Assembly (NCBI RefSeq): GCF_047238125.1
Contig: NZ_JBDFMH010000001.1
Location: 3,286,001-3,350,000 of the forward strand
Reading direction: 5' to 3'
DNA: 64,000 bases
DNA from: JBDFMH01 sp047238125
Lineage (GTDB): Bacteria; Pseudomonadota; Alphaproteobacteria; Sphingomonadales; Sphingomonadaceae
In this document: positions 52,050 through 61,750 of the stretch, piece by piece
Layout of the letters: each line of letters begins with the position of its first letter
Position numbering within the stretch: the stretch's first letter is position 1
Program-made: the position numbers and the translations under genes
The notes under the pieces: model-generated
Databases searched by the model: none
Told to the model about the DNA's origin: nothing
The model's input: the letters and a program-made list of their open reading frames with translations, nothing else

Positions 52050-52967
52050 TTAGCGCCGAAGCGGCCGCCGTTCGGCCAGGTCGTTGCGGATCGTGGTCGC
52101 AGCGATGCCGGCGGCGCCCATGGCGTGGCTGATCTGATCGAGCCCGATCACGACATCGCCCGCCGCGAACAGGCCGGGCACATCGGTGCGCTGGTGAGCA
52201 TCGACCGCGATGCAGCCGCCTTCGCCCGCTGCAGCGCCGATCGCGACGGCGAGTTCGGACCGGATATCCGAACCCAAAGCGGGATAAACGCTGTCGAACG
52301 TCAGCCGGCCATCCGCGGTCGGCACCGCCAATGCATCACCCTCGATCTCGAGCGCGTGGCAGGGCCCGTCATGCAGTGCGATGCCCGCGGCGGCGAGCTC
52401 GGCGCGCTGGGCGTCGTCGAGATCGTGGCAGCTGTCGGGTGAGATCAGGGTGACGTCGCGCGTGAAGCCGCGCAAGAACAGCGCCTCGTTCAGCCCGTGC
52501 CCGCCGGTGCCGATCACGCCCACGCGCTTGTCGGTAACCTCATAGCCGTCGCAAATTGGGCAATAGCGAAGTAGGCCGCGGGCGAGCGCTTCGTCATGCA
52601 CCGCATCGTCGATGGCTGGGCGACGATTCACCACGCCGGTCGCCAGCAGCACGGCGCGGGCGTGGATGGTGTCGCCGTCGGCCAGCGTGGCGATGAAATC
52701 CTTGCCGTTGCGCGCCAGCGCCGCGACCGTGCCGGTGCGGACCAGCGCGCCATAATCCTCCCCCTGACGCCGCATCCGCGCCAGCAGGTCGACACCGGCG
52801 ATGCCGCCCGGATGGCCCGCGTGATTATGGCTGACCGGGATCAGCGCGGCGCGGCTATGCCCGGCATCGACCACCGCGACCGCGAGATGGAAGCGCGCGA
52901 GATAGATAGCGGCGGTGAGCCCCGCGGGGCCGCCGCCGATGACGAGGGCATCGATCGTTTCCGTCAT
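52050..52967 (-). CDS. Thioredoxin-reductase-like FAD/NAD(P) oxidoreductase
   Basis: A 305-residue protein with FAD site VIGGGPAGLTAAIYL, NAD(P) site VGVIGTGGHGLNEA, GLFAAGDVV, and CPICDG in the place of the redox-active CxxC of thioredoxin reductases. Substrate is unknown. Start is ATG 52967; ATG at 52982 is possible. It is on the opposite strand to the rpsP-rimM-trmD block, ends 1 nt past rimM, and is part of the insertion. Confidence 0.85.
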   Translation of the reverse strand: MTETIDALVIGGGPAGLTAAIYLARFHLAVAVVDAGHSRAALIPVSHNHAGHPGGIAGVDLLARMRRQGEDYGALVRTGTVAALARNGKDFIATLADGDTIHARAVLLATGVVNRRPAIDDAVHDEALARGLLRYCPICDGYEVTDKRVGVIGTGGHGLNEALFLRGFTRDVTLISPDSCHDLDDAQRAELAAAGIALHDGPCHALEIEGDALAVPTADGRLTFDSVYPALGSDIRSELAVAIGAAAGEGGCIAVDAHQRTDVPGLFAAGDVVIGLDQISHAMGAAGIAATTIRNDLAERRPLRR

Positions 52968-53022
52968 AGGCTTCATTCGCATGGATGAGGCAGGCGTTCA
53001 AATTGCGCAGATCAAGAATCGC

Positions 53023-53043
53023 ATATATACATCCCGTATATAC
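53023..53043. promoter_or_regulatory. Candidate operator/promoter palindrome of the VapBC pair
   Basis: TATATAC (53024-53030) and GTATATA (53036-53042) are inverted around ATCCC, and GTATATAC is itself a palindrome. It lies just upstream of the GGAGACG ribosome site at 53044. The AT-rich sequence in GC-rich surroundings fits an antitoxin binding site overlapping the promoter. Confidence 0.5.
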
Positions 53044-53054
53044 GGAGACGGCGC

Positions 53055-53348
53055 GTGACGCGGGAATGGACCACCAAGAGCTTCAAGTCCGGCAATTCGA
53101 TGGCACTACGCGTGCCTGCTGCGGTTGGCATAGCCCCCGGTGAAGAATGGCGGCTGGTGGAGGATGGTGACGGCTACCGGCTGGAAAAGGTCGACAGGCC
53201 GAAGCGCAAGTTCAATATCGACAAGGTCTGGGGGATCGGCCGCGATTCCGGCATGCAACTCATCAAGCCCGAGGATCGCGTTTTCGAGCATCGACCGCTG
53301 CTGTGGGACGACCCGGATTGGCTTGAGCGCAACGGTTTGACCGAGTGA
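53055..53348 (+). CDS. vapB: AbrB/VapB-type antitoxin
   Basis: A 97-residue protein starting with GTG at 53055. The N-terminal KSFKSGNSMALRVP is the swapped-hairpin AbrB DNA-binding pattern of VapB/MazE antitoxins, and the C-terminal part would bind the toxin. The GTGA overlap with vapC shows tight coupling. A palindrome upstream suits autoregulation. Confidence 0.88.
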   Translation: MTREWTTKSFKSGNSMALRVPAAVGIAPGEEWRLVEDGDGYRLEKVDRPKRKFNIDKVWGIGRDSGMQLIKPEDRVFEHRPLLWDDPDWLERNGLTE

Positions 53349-53719
53349 AATTCCTGCTCGATTCGAATATCGTCATTGCCGCGGTCTTGGGTTTGAGTGG
53401 TCCGCTGCGGTCGCGGATGGCTGCGTGCGAAGAGGGTGACATGGTCACGTCGGCGATCGTCTACGCCGAAGTGGTTTTCGGCTCTGCCCGCGGCAAGCCA
53501 CACCCGCTCGACAAGCTGCATTTGCTCCTTGAGGAAGTCGCCGTGCTCGATTTCGACCGGGCCGCTGCAACTGCCTATGCGGCCATGGCCTTCAGACGAG
53601 GAAGCTATGACCAGCTGATTGCGGCGCATGCGATGGCGTGCGGCCTGACAGTGGTCACGGACAATGTCGCGCATTTCAGCACCATACCCGGCCTCACAGT
53701 CGAGAATTGGACCCAATGA
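53345..53719 (+). CDS. vapC: VapC-type PIN-domain toxin ribonuclease
   Basis: A 124-residue PIN-domain protein: MKFLLDSNIVIAAVLG has the first Asp, VTSAIVYAEVVFG the Glu, RRGSYDQLIAAHAMA the second Asp and VTDNVAHF the last. GTG start at 53345 overlaps vapB. The stop codon TGA overlaps the ATG of trmD (ATGA), so the toxin gene is in the transcript and probably in translational coupling with trmD. Confidence 0.92.
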   Translation: MKFLLDSNIVIAAVLGLSGPLRSRMAACEEGDMVTSAIVYAEVVFGSARGKPHPLDKLHLLLEEVAVLDFDRAAATAYAAMAFRRGSYDQLIAAHAMACGLTVVTDNVAHFSTIPGLTVENWTQ

Positions 53720-54444
53720 GCTTCGCGGCGACCATCCTCACCCTGTATCCCGAGATGTTTCCCGGGCCGCTGGGGGCGTCGCTGGCGGGGCGGGCGCTGG
53801 GGGAGGGGCGGTGGTCGCTGGAGACGGTGCAGATCCGCGACTTCGCGACCGACCGGCATCGTTCTGTGGACGACACGCCGGCGGGCGGCGGGGCGGGCAT
53901 GGTGCTGCGGGCAGACGTGGTGGCGGCGGCAGTCGATTCGGTGGCGGACGGGCGGCCGCTGATCGCGTTGACGCCGCGCGGCGCGCCGCTGACCCAGGCG
54001 CGGGTGCGGACGCTGGCGGCGGGGCCGGGCGCGATCCTGCTGTGCGGGCGGTTCGAGGGGTTCGACGAGCGGCTGTTCGAGGGGCGGGCGATCGAGGAAA
54101 TCTCGATCGGCGACTATATATTGTCGGGCGGCGAGATGGGCGCGCTGGTGCTGCTGGATGCTTGCATTCGGCTGCTTCCCGGCGTAATGGGCGCGGCTTC
54201 CAGCGGGGATGACGAGAGCTTCGAGACGGGGCTGCTCGAATATCCGCATTATACCCGACCAGTCGACTGGGAAGGGCGCACGATCCCCGAAGTGCTGCGA
54301 TCGGGGGATCATGCGAAGATCGCCGCCTGGCGGAAGCTGAAGGCGGAGACGGACACACGGCTAAGGCGGCCGGATCTTTGGGAGCGCCATGAGGGCGCTC
54401 GGGTCCATCCGCCCTCTGGCGCGCGGCGCGAAGACGAAGGCTGA
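53716..54444 (+). CDS. trmD: tRNA (guanine-N1)-methyltransferase
   Basis: TrmD makes m1G37, which prevents frameshifting. The 242-residue protein has LTLYPEMFPGPLG, TPAGGGAGMVLRADV, LCGRFEGFDERLF and SIGDYILSGGEMGAL, the deep-knot SAM-binding motifs. ATG at 53716 overlaps the vapC stop. rplS starts 4 nt after its stop. Normally this follows rimM. Confidence 0.96.
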   Translation: MSFAATILTLYPEMFPGPLGASLAGRALGEGRWSLETVQIRDFATDRHRSVDDTPAGGGAGMVLRADVVAAAVDSVADGRPLIALTPRGAPLTQARVRTLAAGPGAILLCGRFEGFDERLFEGRAIEEISIGDYILSGGEMGALVLLDACIRLLPGVMGAASSGDDESFETGLLEYPHYTRPVDWEGRTIPEVLRSGDHAKIAAWRKLKAETDTRLRRPDLWERHEGARVHPPSGARREDEG

Positions 54445-54448
54445 GACC

Positions 54449-54835
54449 ATGAACCTGATCCAGACGCTCGAAGCCGAGCAGATCGCCAAGTTCAATGAGA
54501 CGAAGAAGATCCCCGATTTCCGCCCCGGCGATACGCTGAAGGTCGGCGTGAAGGTGGTCGAGGGTGAGCGTACCCGCGTGCAGAACTATGAAGGCGTCTG
54601 CATCGCGCGGGCCAACAAGGGCATGGGTTCGTCGTTCACCGTGCGCAAGATCAGCTTCGGCGAGGGCGTCGAGCGCGTCTTCCCGCTCTATTCGCCGAAC
54701 ATCGATTCGATCGAGGTGGTGCGTCGCGGCGTCGTGCGTCGCGCCAAGCTCTATTATCTGCGCGGCCGCACCGGCAAGTCGGCGCGTATCGCCGAGCGCC
54801 GCGATCCGCGCGCCGGGGATGCCGCCAAGGGCTGA
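54449..54835 (+). CDS. rplS: 50S ribosomal protein L19
   Basis: A 128-residue L19 protein: FRPGDTLKVGVKVVEGERTR by position and RRAKLYYLRGRTGKSARI are conserved. It is the last gene of the block, followed by an intrinsic terminator. ATG at 54449, 4 nt after trmD. Confidence 0.97.
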   Translation: MNLIQTLEAEQIAKFNETKKIPDFRPGDTLKVGVKVVEGERTRVQNYEGVCIARANKGMGSSFTVRKISFGEGVERVFPLYSPNIDSIEVVRRGVVRRAKLYYLRGRTGKSARIAERRDPRAGDAAKG

Positions 54836-54860
54836 GCCCCGCTATCCGACCGAAGAACGA

Positions 54861-54888
54861 AGGGCGGTCCCGCCGGGGCCGCCCTTTT
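54861..54888 (+). terminator. Intrinsic terminator after rplS
   Basis: GGGCGG (54862-54867) pairs with CCGCCC (54879-54884), with extra pairing in the loop, and TTTT follows. It ends the trmD-rplS transcript. Confidence 0.8.
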
Positions 54889-54892
54889 CGTA

Positions 54893-55699
54893 TCAGCGCG
54901 CCGCAGCCCCGCGATCGACCAGGCGGGTGTAGAGATGCCAGGTCGCATAGCCGAGGACGGGCAGCACCACCGCCAACCCCACGAACGCCGGCAGCGCACC
55001 CAGCACCAGCAGCGCGGCGACGGTGGCGCCCCAGCGCAGCATCAGCCCGGGATTGGCGCGGAACGCGGCCAGCGAGGTGGCGACCGCCTGGCGCGCATCG
55101 CCGCGGCCATCGACCAGCATCGGCAGCGACACGGTCGCCACCGCCAGCACCAGCAGCGCGAAGCCCAGGCCGACGAGGTTGCCGACCGCCATCATCGCCC
55201 AGCCTTCGGGTGTGGTGAGGGTGCGGTGGACCAGATCGCCGATCGATGCGGGTAGCTGGCTGCCCATGAAGATATCATAGATCACGGCGCCCGCGATCAT
55301 CCAGGCGACGAACAGCCCGAGCAGCATTGCGCCAACCACGACGATCGAATCGCGCGCCGGGCCGCGCAGCACGTCTGCGAAATGAGTCCAGTGCGCGTCG
55401 CGGCCTTCATCGCGCCGACGGGCGATCTCGTAGAAGCCGGTCGCGACCAGCGGCCCGAGCAGCGAGAGACCCGCGATCGCGGGAAACAGCAGCGGCAGCA
55501 GCGCGCCGCCGCTGGCGGCATAGGCCGCCGCCAGGCCGATCGCGGGATAGAGCAGCCCGGCAAAGACCATATCGAGCCGGTTGGTGGAAAAATCACGCCA
55601 GGCATCGGCGAGCGATGCCGAGATGTCGTGCGCGTCGATCGTACGGACGGGCAGGGGTGGGCGGGTGTCGATGCGTCCCGCGGTGCCGGCTTGTGCCAT
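54893..55699 (-). CDS. DUF2189-family integral membrane protein
   Basis: A 268-residue protein with about six membrane spans in the DUF2189 layout (HDISASLADAWRDFSTNRLDM by position; LMVFAGLLYPAIGL-like first span). AAGGAGG lies about 5 nt upstream of ATG 55699, which is chosen over ATG 55726. Function unknown. It converges on rplS and is divergent from asd. Confidence 0.85.
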   Translation of the reverse strand: MAQAGTAGRIDTRPPLPVRTIDAHDISASLADAWRDFSTNRLDMVFAGLLYPAIGLAAAYAASGGALLPLLFPAIAGLSLLGPLVATGFYEIARRRDEGRDAHWTHFADVLRGPARDSIVVVGAMLLGLFVAWMIAGAVIYDIFMGSQLPASIGDLVHRTLTTPEGWAMMAVGNLVGLGFALLVLAVATVSLPMLVDGRGDARQAVATSLAAFRANPGLMLRWGATVAALLVLGALPAFVGLAVVLPVLGYATWHLYTRLVDRGAAAR

Positions 55700-55867
55700 A
55701 AACGCCTCCTTGCGGCTGGCCGCCATCCGGGCCGGTCGCTGGGCGCGAAAGCGCGCCCGCGGGCGGCCTTGGCTTTAGCGTGGCCAATCTATCCTTGTTG
55801 GCGGTCCGAGCGCAATGGGCTAACCGCCGCCGGCAACACGAGCGGCGGCGCAAGGAAGGGACGGACA

Positions 55868-56893
<1,026 letters not shown>

Positions 56894-57005
56894 GTCAGGG
56901 CTTTCCCCGGCGAAGGTCGGGGTCGGGTCATGATGCGTTCGAAGCAGGCGCAACGTCGTGCAGGTCCGATGCTGGACCCGGGCATGCGCCCGGGTACAGT
57001 GGCGC

Positions 57006-57674
57006 ATGACGCTGTGGACCAGTCTGCCCACCGGGCAACGCGCGTGGATCGCGACCCTCGGTTTCGTAGTACTGATCGCGCAGATCGAACCGCCGTTTCC
57101 CGAGACCGCTTATCTCCATCATGTGCCGACGGCGATGCTGGTTGCCGCGGCGCCGTGGCTGCTGTGGCGCTGGCCGCTTTCGACCGGATCTGTCGCGCGG
57201 ATCGCCGTCTTCCTGCTGCTGCACACGCTGGGCGGGCGATACACCTATTCCAACGTGCCGTATGACGAGTGGGCGGCTGCGCTGACCGGCGGCACGATCA
57301 GCGAGGCGATGGGGTGGACGCGCAACCATTATGATCGGCTGGTGCATCTGGCATTCGGGCTGTGCATCGCGGGGCCGGCGGCGGAAGTGCTGGAGCGGCG
57401 GCTGGGAATGACGCCAGCCCGGGCGGCGTGGTTCGCGCTCGAGTTCATCCTGGCGGCGAGTTGCGTCTATGAGCTGTTCGAATGGGCGCTGACCCTGATC
57501 GCGGCTGGGCCCATCGCGAATGAGTATAACGGCCAGCAGGGCGACCTGTGGGACGCACAGAAAGACATGGCGCTCGCCGCGGCCGGGGCCGCCATGGCGA
57601 TTGGTTGGCAAGCCATGGCGGAATCGGCATTACGTCGCGAGTTGGACCCAAAGGCGGAACGGACCCGAGAATGA
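57006..57674 (+). CDS. DUF2238-family integral membrane protein
   Basis: A 222-residue protein with about six membrane spans and the DUF2238 features YTYSNVPYDEW and NHYDRLVHLAFGL. ATG at 57006. Its stop overlaps the next gene by 4 nt (ATGA). Function unknown; it leads a three-gene overlapped operon. Confidence 0.9.
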   Translation: MTLWTSLPTGQRAWIATLGFVVLIAQIEPPFPETAYLHHVPTAMLVAAAPWLLWRWPLSTGSVARIAVFLLLHTLGGRYTYSNVPYDEWAAALTGGTISEAMGWTRNHYDRLVHLAFGLCIAGPAAEVLERRLGMTPARAAWFALEFILAASCVYELFEWALTLIAAGPIANEYNGQQGDLWDAQKDMALAAAGAAMAIGWQAMAESALRRELDPKAERTRE

Positions 57675-58117
57675 CCCGCACGATGACCGGCGGCTGCCAG
57701 TGCGGCCGCATCCGTTACACCGCCGCGATCGAGGACGACGAGGCGTATCTGTGCCACTGCGGCTATTGCCGGCGCGCGACCGGGGGCGTTTCGATCGCAT
57801 TCAAGAGCGTACGGCGCGATGCGGTGACCTGGGACGGGGAGCCGGACTGGTATCAGTCCTCGCCGATCGGCAAGCGGCCGTTCTGCTCCGCGTGCGGAAC
57901 GCCGCTTGGCTATCAGTTCATCGAGGGTGGTCAGCATATGGACCTGACGGTGGGATCGTTCGACGAGCCCGGCTATTTCCGGCCGACCAGCAATTGTTCG
58001 GTGGAAACGATGCTGGATGCCTGGGCGGACGTGCGCGCGCTGCCGGGCGTGCGGCTGGACGAGAATCCATCGACACGGGATCGCTGGATCGCAGCGACCG
58101 GGGCGATCCCGGAATGA
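57671..58117 (+). CDS. GFA/CENP-V-fold zinc protein
   Basis: A 148-residue protein with the zinc cysteines GGCQCGRIRY, CHCGYCRRATG and FCSACGTPLGY that define the glutathione-dependent formaldehyde-activating enzyme family. True substrate is uncertain for most members. Coupled both to the DUF2238 gene and to the hydrolase. Confidence 0.92.
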   Translation: MTRTMTGGCQCGRIRYTAAIEDDEAYLCHCGYCRRATGGVSIAFKSVRRDAVTWDGEPDWYQSSPIGKRPFCSACGTPLGYQFIEGGQHMDLTVGSFDEPGYFRPTSNCSVETMLDAWADVRALPGVRLDENPSTRDRWIAATGAIPE

Positions 58118-58884
58118 GCGATCCGACCCCGCATCGCTTTACCGCCACCGACGGCACCGGGCTGGTATGGCACGAGGCGGGGGCGGCCGACGGCCGGCCG
58201 ACCATCCTGATCCACGGCTATGTCTCCAATGCGCAGACCAACTGGATCCGCTATGGCCACGCCGCCAAGGTCGCGGCCCTAGGCCGGCGTGTGATCATGC
58301 CGGATCTGCGCGGGCATGGGCAGAGCGACAAGCCGCACGAGGCCGCCGCCTATCCGCCCGATGTGCTGGCGGCGGACGGGTTCGCGCTGCTGGATGCGCT
58401 GGGCCTGGTGCCGGATGGCGGCGGGTACGACCTCGTCGGATATTCGCTGGGTGCGCGGACCGCGGTGCGGATCATGGCGCAGGGGGCGCGGCCGGGGCGG
58501 GCGGTGCTAGCGGGCATGGGCCTGGCCGGCATTCTCGATACGCAGGGGCGGGGCGGCTATTTCCGGCGGGTCCTATCCAACCCCGGCAGCTTCGCGCGCG
58601 GCACCAGCGAATGGATGACCGAAGCGTTCGTGAAGACCACCAAGGGCGATCCACAGGCGCTGATCGGCATCCTCGACACGTTTGTCGATACGCCGCGGGC
58701 TGCGCTGGACGCGATCGACCTGCCGATCCTGGTCGTCGCGGGGGAGGAGGATGACGACAACGGCCCCGCCGCGGATCTGGCCGATGCGCTGCCCGATGCG
58801 CGCTTCCAGGCGATCCCCGGCAACCACATGAGCGCGGTGATGCGGCCCGAGCTGTGCGATGCCATCGTCGGGTTCCTCGGCTGA
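58114..58884 (+). CDS. Alpha/beta-hydrolase
   Basis: A 256-residue protein with the HGYVSNAQTNW oxyanion region, nucleophile elbow GYSLGA (Ser), and late GNHMSAV (His). Substrate unknown. ATG overlaps the GFA gene stop. The last gene of this overlapped set. Confidence 0.9.
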   Translation: MSDPTPHRFTATDGTGLVWHEAGAADGRPTILIHGYVSNAQTNWIRYGHAAKVAALGRRVIMPDLRGHGQSDKPHEAAAYPPDVLAADGFALLDALGLVPDGGGYDLVGYSLGARTAVRIMAQGARPGRAVLAGMGLAGILDTQGRGGYFRRVLSNPGSFARGTSEWMTEAFVKTTKGDPQALIGILDTFVDTPRAALDAIDLPILVVAGEEDDDNGPAADLADALPDARFQAIPGNHMSAVMRPELCDAIVGFLG

Positions 58885-58995
58885 TATCGTCGCGGCTGTT
58901 CCCGATCGGGACGTTGCCCTTCACCGAGCTCGCTTGACGACAATGCACGGACAGGCGAGCGGATCGGCGGGGATATCAGATCAGGGATTATCGAC

Positions 58996-59688
58996 ATGAA
59001 GATGCTGGCGCTTGGCCTGATGGCTGCAATGACGGTCGCCACTCCGGCGTTCGCCGCCGAACTGGTCGTCAATGGCGGCTTCGACAATGATGCGGTGCCG
59101 TCGGGTGGGTTCATCGTCTATGACGCCGGGCAGACGATCGGCGGCGGCGGCTGGACCGTGGTGGGGAATGGCGGCAATTCCGGCCTGAACCTCAGCACCG
59201 GCTACACCGAGTTCGCGGTCTCGTTCGTGTCGCAGGCGGGGCCGAATTCGTTCGACCTGACGGCGGCGGGCAACACCGGGCCGGCGAGCGGCATCTATCA
59301 GGATATCGCCACGATCGCGGGCCAGCAGTATCAGCTGAGCTTCTGGCTGGGCAATGCCGATGGCAGCACCAACGGCAACTACACCCAGCCGAGCGCGCTG
59401 ACGCTGACGATCGGCAATGGCGGTCCGACGCTGTTCACCAATTCCGATACCACGTTCGAATCGATCAACTGGCAGCAGAACAGCCTGTTGTTCACCGCCA
59501 CCGATGCCACCACCCGCATCCAGTTCAACAACGCCACGGTGGGCGACAATTTCGCCGGGCTCGACAGCGTTTCGGTGACGGCGGTGACCGCCGTGCCCGA
59601 GCCGGCGGCCTGGGCGCTGATGATCGGTGGCTTCGGCCTGGTCGGCGGCACGCTGCGCCGCCGCGGGCGCGTCGCGCACTTCGCCTGA
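58996..59688 (+). CDS. PEPxxWA-CTERM sorting-domain protein
   Basis: A 230-residue secreted protein. Signal peptide (MKMLALGLMAAMTVATPAFA by position), a beta-rich body containing NGGFDNDAVPSGGF and NTGPASGIYQDIATIAG, and the C-terminal sorting tail VPEPAAWALMIGGFGLVGG followed by RRRGR. This tail is typical of sphingomonads. The body looks like a carbohydrate-binding (choice-of-anchor) fold. Confidence 0.9.
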   Translation: MKMLALGLMAAMTVATPAFAAELVVNGGFDNDAVPSGGFIVYDAGQTIGGGGWTVVGNGGNSGLNLSTGYTEFAVSFVSQAGPNSFDLTAAGNTGPASGIYQDIATIAGQQYQLSFWLGNADGSTNGNYTQPSALTLTIGNGGPTLFTNSDTTFESINWQQNSLLFTATDATTRIQFNNATVGDNFAGLDSVSVTAVTAVPEPAAWALMIGGFGLVGGTLRRRGRVAHFA

Positions 59689-59710
59689 ACCGGGTTTCCG
59701 GCAGGATCGG

Positions 59711-59746
59711 CGGCCCGGGCGACATCGTTGCCCGGGCCGTTTGTGT
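59711..59746 (+). terminator. Intrinsic terminator after the PEPxxWA-CTERM gene
   Basis: CGGCCCGGGC and GCCCGGGCCG form a perfect 10-bp stem around GACATCGTT, followed by TTTGTGTT. It lies 22 nt past the stop codon. Confidence 0.65.
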
Positions 59747-59829
59747 TGAGGGACGACAGCCTGCGCTTGACCAGCGCCGCGCGACGCGCTTGATCGTCTG
59801 CAACAGAAGATTTCCCGGAGTCCGCCCCT

Positions 59830-61677
59830 ATGCAATCGAAGCTCGCGCTGGCCGCGTTGCCGCTCGTCGCCCTCATGGTCGCCGTCCCCTCCACCGCGCA
59901 GAAGGCGCGCAAGGCCGCTCCCGCCGCCACCGGCGCGGTGCCGACAGCGGGTGACGCTGCCAAGTTCGTTGCCGATGCCGAAAAGGAGCTGTTCGACTTC
60001 TCGGTGTTCGGCAGCCGGGTCGCCTGGATCAATTCGACCTATCTGACCGAGGACACCGACGCCGTGGCCGCCAAGATCGGCGCGGACGGCACCGAGATGT
60101 CGGTGCGGCTGGCCAAGCAGGCCGCCCGGTTCGACCGGACCAACGGCCTGGATCCCGATGTCGCGCGCAAGCTGGGTATCCTGAAGCAGGGCATCGTGCT
60201 GCCCGCACCCGAGACGCCGGGCGCCGCGGCCGAGCTCAACACGATCGCGACCCGCCTGCAATCCAGCTACGGCAAGGGCCGCGGTCTGCTCGATGGCAAG
60301 CCGATCAACGGATCGGACATCGAGGAGAAGATGGGCACGGTGCGCGATCCCAAGCAGCTGGCCGAGATGTGGACCAGCTGGCACGACAATGTCGGCAAGC
60401 CGATGAAGCCCGATTATGTGCGGCTGGTGCAGATCGCCAACCAGGGCGCGAAGGATCTGGGCTACAAGGATCTCGGATCGATGTGGCGCGCGGGTTACGA
60501 CATGACCCCGGAGGAGTTCGCCGCGCTGACCGACAAGCTGTGGGGGCAGGTGAAGCCGCTCTACGACCAGCTGCACTGCTACACCCGCGGCAAGCTGGCG
60601 GCCAAATATGGCCCGTCCGTGCAGAAGGATACGGGTCCGATCCGTGCCGACCTGCTGGGCAATATGTGGGCGCAGGAATGGGGCAACATCTATGATGTCG
60701 TCGCGCCCAAGGGTGCCGGCGACCTGGGCTATGACGTGACCGACCTGCTGGTCGCCAAGAAATATGATCCGGTGAAGATGGTGAAGGCGGGCGAGGGTTT
60801 CTACAGCTCGCTTGGCTTCGCACCGCTGCCCGATACGTTCTGGACCCGGTCGCAGATCACCAAGCCGGCAGATCGCGAGGTGGTCTGTCATGCTTCCGCC
60901 TGGGATATCGACAACAAGGACGATATCCGCATCAAGATGTGCACCAAGGTGAACGGCGACGATTTCGTCACCATCCATCACGAGTTGGGCCACAACTATT
61001 ATCAGCGCGCCTATAACAAGCAGAGCTACCTCTACCTGAACGGCGCCAACGATGGGTTCCACGAAGCGATCGGTGATTTCGTCGCGCTGTCGATCACGCC
61101 CGATTACCTCGTGTCGATCGGCCTGCTCGACCAATCGAAGGTGCCCTCGCCCGACAAGGACACCGGCCTGCTGCTGCGCCAGGCGATGGACAAGGTGGCT
61201 TTCCTGCCGTTCGGCCTGCTGATGGACAAGTGGCGTTGGGGCGTGTTCAACGGATCGATCAAGCCCGCCGACTATCAGGGCGCCTGGGATGCGCTGCGAC
61301 TGCAATATCAGGGGGTGAAGGCGCCGGGAGAGCGGCCGGCGGACGGGTTCGACCCGGGCGGCAAGTTCCACATCCCCGGCAACACGCCCTATGCGCGCTA
61401 TTTCCTCGCGCGCATCCTGCAGTTCCAGTTCTATCAGGCGGCCTGCAAGCAGGCCGGCTGGACCGGGCCGCTGCACCGCTGCAGCTTCTACGGGAACAAG
61501 GAAGTCGGCGCGCGGCTGAACGCCATGCTGGAGATGGGCGCGTCCAAGCCATGGCCCGATGCGCTGGAAGCCTTCACCGGCAGCCGCGAGATGGATGGCA
61601 CCGCGATGCTCGCCTATTTCGCGCCGCTGCAGACATGGCTGGAAGAACAGAACAAGGGCAAACAATGCGGCTGGTAA
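59830..61677 (+). CDS. M2-family peptidase (angiotensin-converting-enzyme-like)
   Basis: A 615-residue exported zinc dipeptidase. Signal peptide at the N terminus (QSKLALAALPLVALMVAVP by position). The HExxH site is seen in FVTIHHELGHNYYQ (His384, Glu385, His388), and EAIGDFVALS supplies the third ligand. The length is that of bacterial ACE homologues. No neighbour indicates its substrate. Confidence 0.95.
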   Translation: MQSKLALAALPLVALMVAVPSTAQKARKAAPAATGAVPTAGDAAKFVADAEKELFDFSVFGSRVAWINSTYLTEDTDAVAAKIGADGTEMSVRLAKQAARFDRTNGLDPDVARKLGILKQGIVLPAPETPGAAAELNTIATRLQSSYGKGRGLLDGKPINGSDIEEKMGTVRDPKQLAEMWTSWHDNVGKPMKPDYVRLVQIANQGAKDLGYKDLGSMWRAGYDMTPEEFAALTDKLWGQVKPLYDQLHCYTRGKLAAKYGPSVQKDTGPIRADLLGNMWAQEWGNIYDVVAPKGAGDLGYDVTDLLVAKKYDPVKMVKAGEGFYSSLGFAPLPDTFWTRSQITKPADREVVCHASAWDIDNKDDIRIKMCTKVNGDDFVTIHHELGHNYYQRAYNKQSYLYLNGANDGFHEAIGDFVALSITPDYLVSIGLLDQSKVPSPDKDTGLLLRQAMDKVAFLPFGLLMDKWRWGVFNGSIKPADYQGAWDALRLQYQGVKAPGERPADGFDPGGKFHIPGNTPYARYFLARILQFQFYQAACKQAGWTGPLHRCSFYGNKEVGARLNAMLEMGASKPWPDALEAFTGSREMDGTAMLAYFAPLQTWLEEQNKGKQCGW

Positions 61678-61750
61678 GAAAATCCGCATTATATTGATTG
61701 CCACCTGCCATCCGGCATAAGCGGATCACGCTTGGGGGAGCGATGATCCG

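Noticed and set aside
56984..57003. Strong ACCCGGGC/GCCCGGGT palindrome upstream of the DUF2238 gene
   Set aside because: It may be a degenerate dispersed repeat or part of a terminator, but there is no T-run and no second copy in the window to support a class.
58981..61704. Open frame of over 900 codons on the minus strand opposite the PEPxxWA-CTERM and M2 peptidase genes
   Set aside because: It is the antisense shadow of two well-supported genes in GC-rich DNA, with a low-complexity His/Arg-rich product and no family features.
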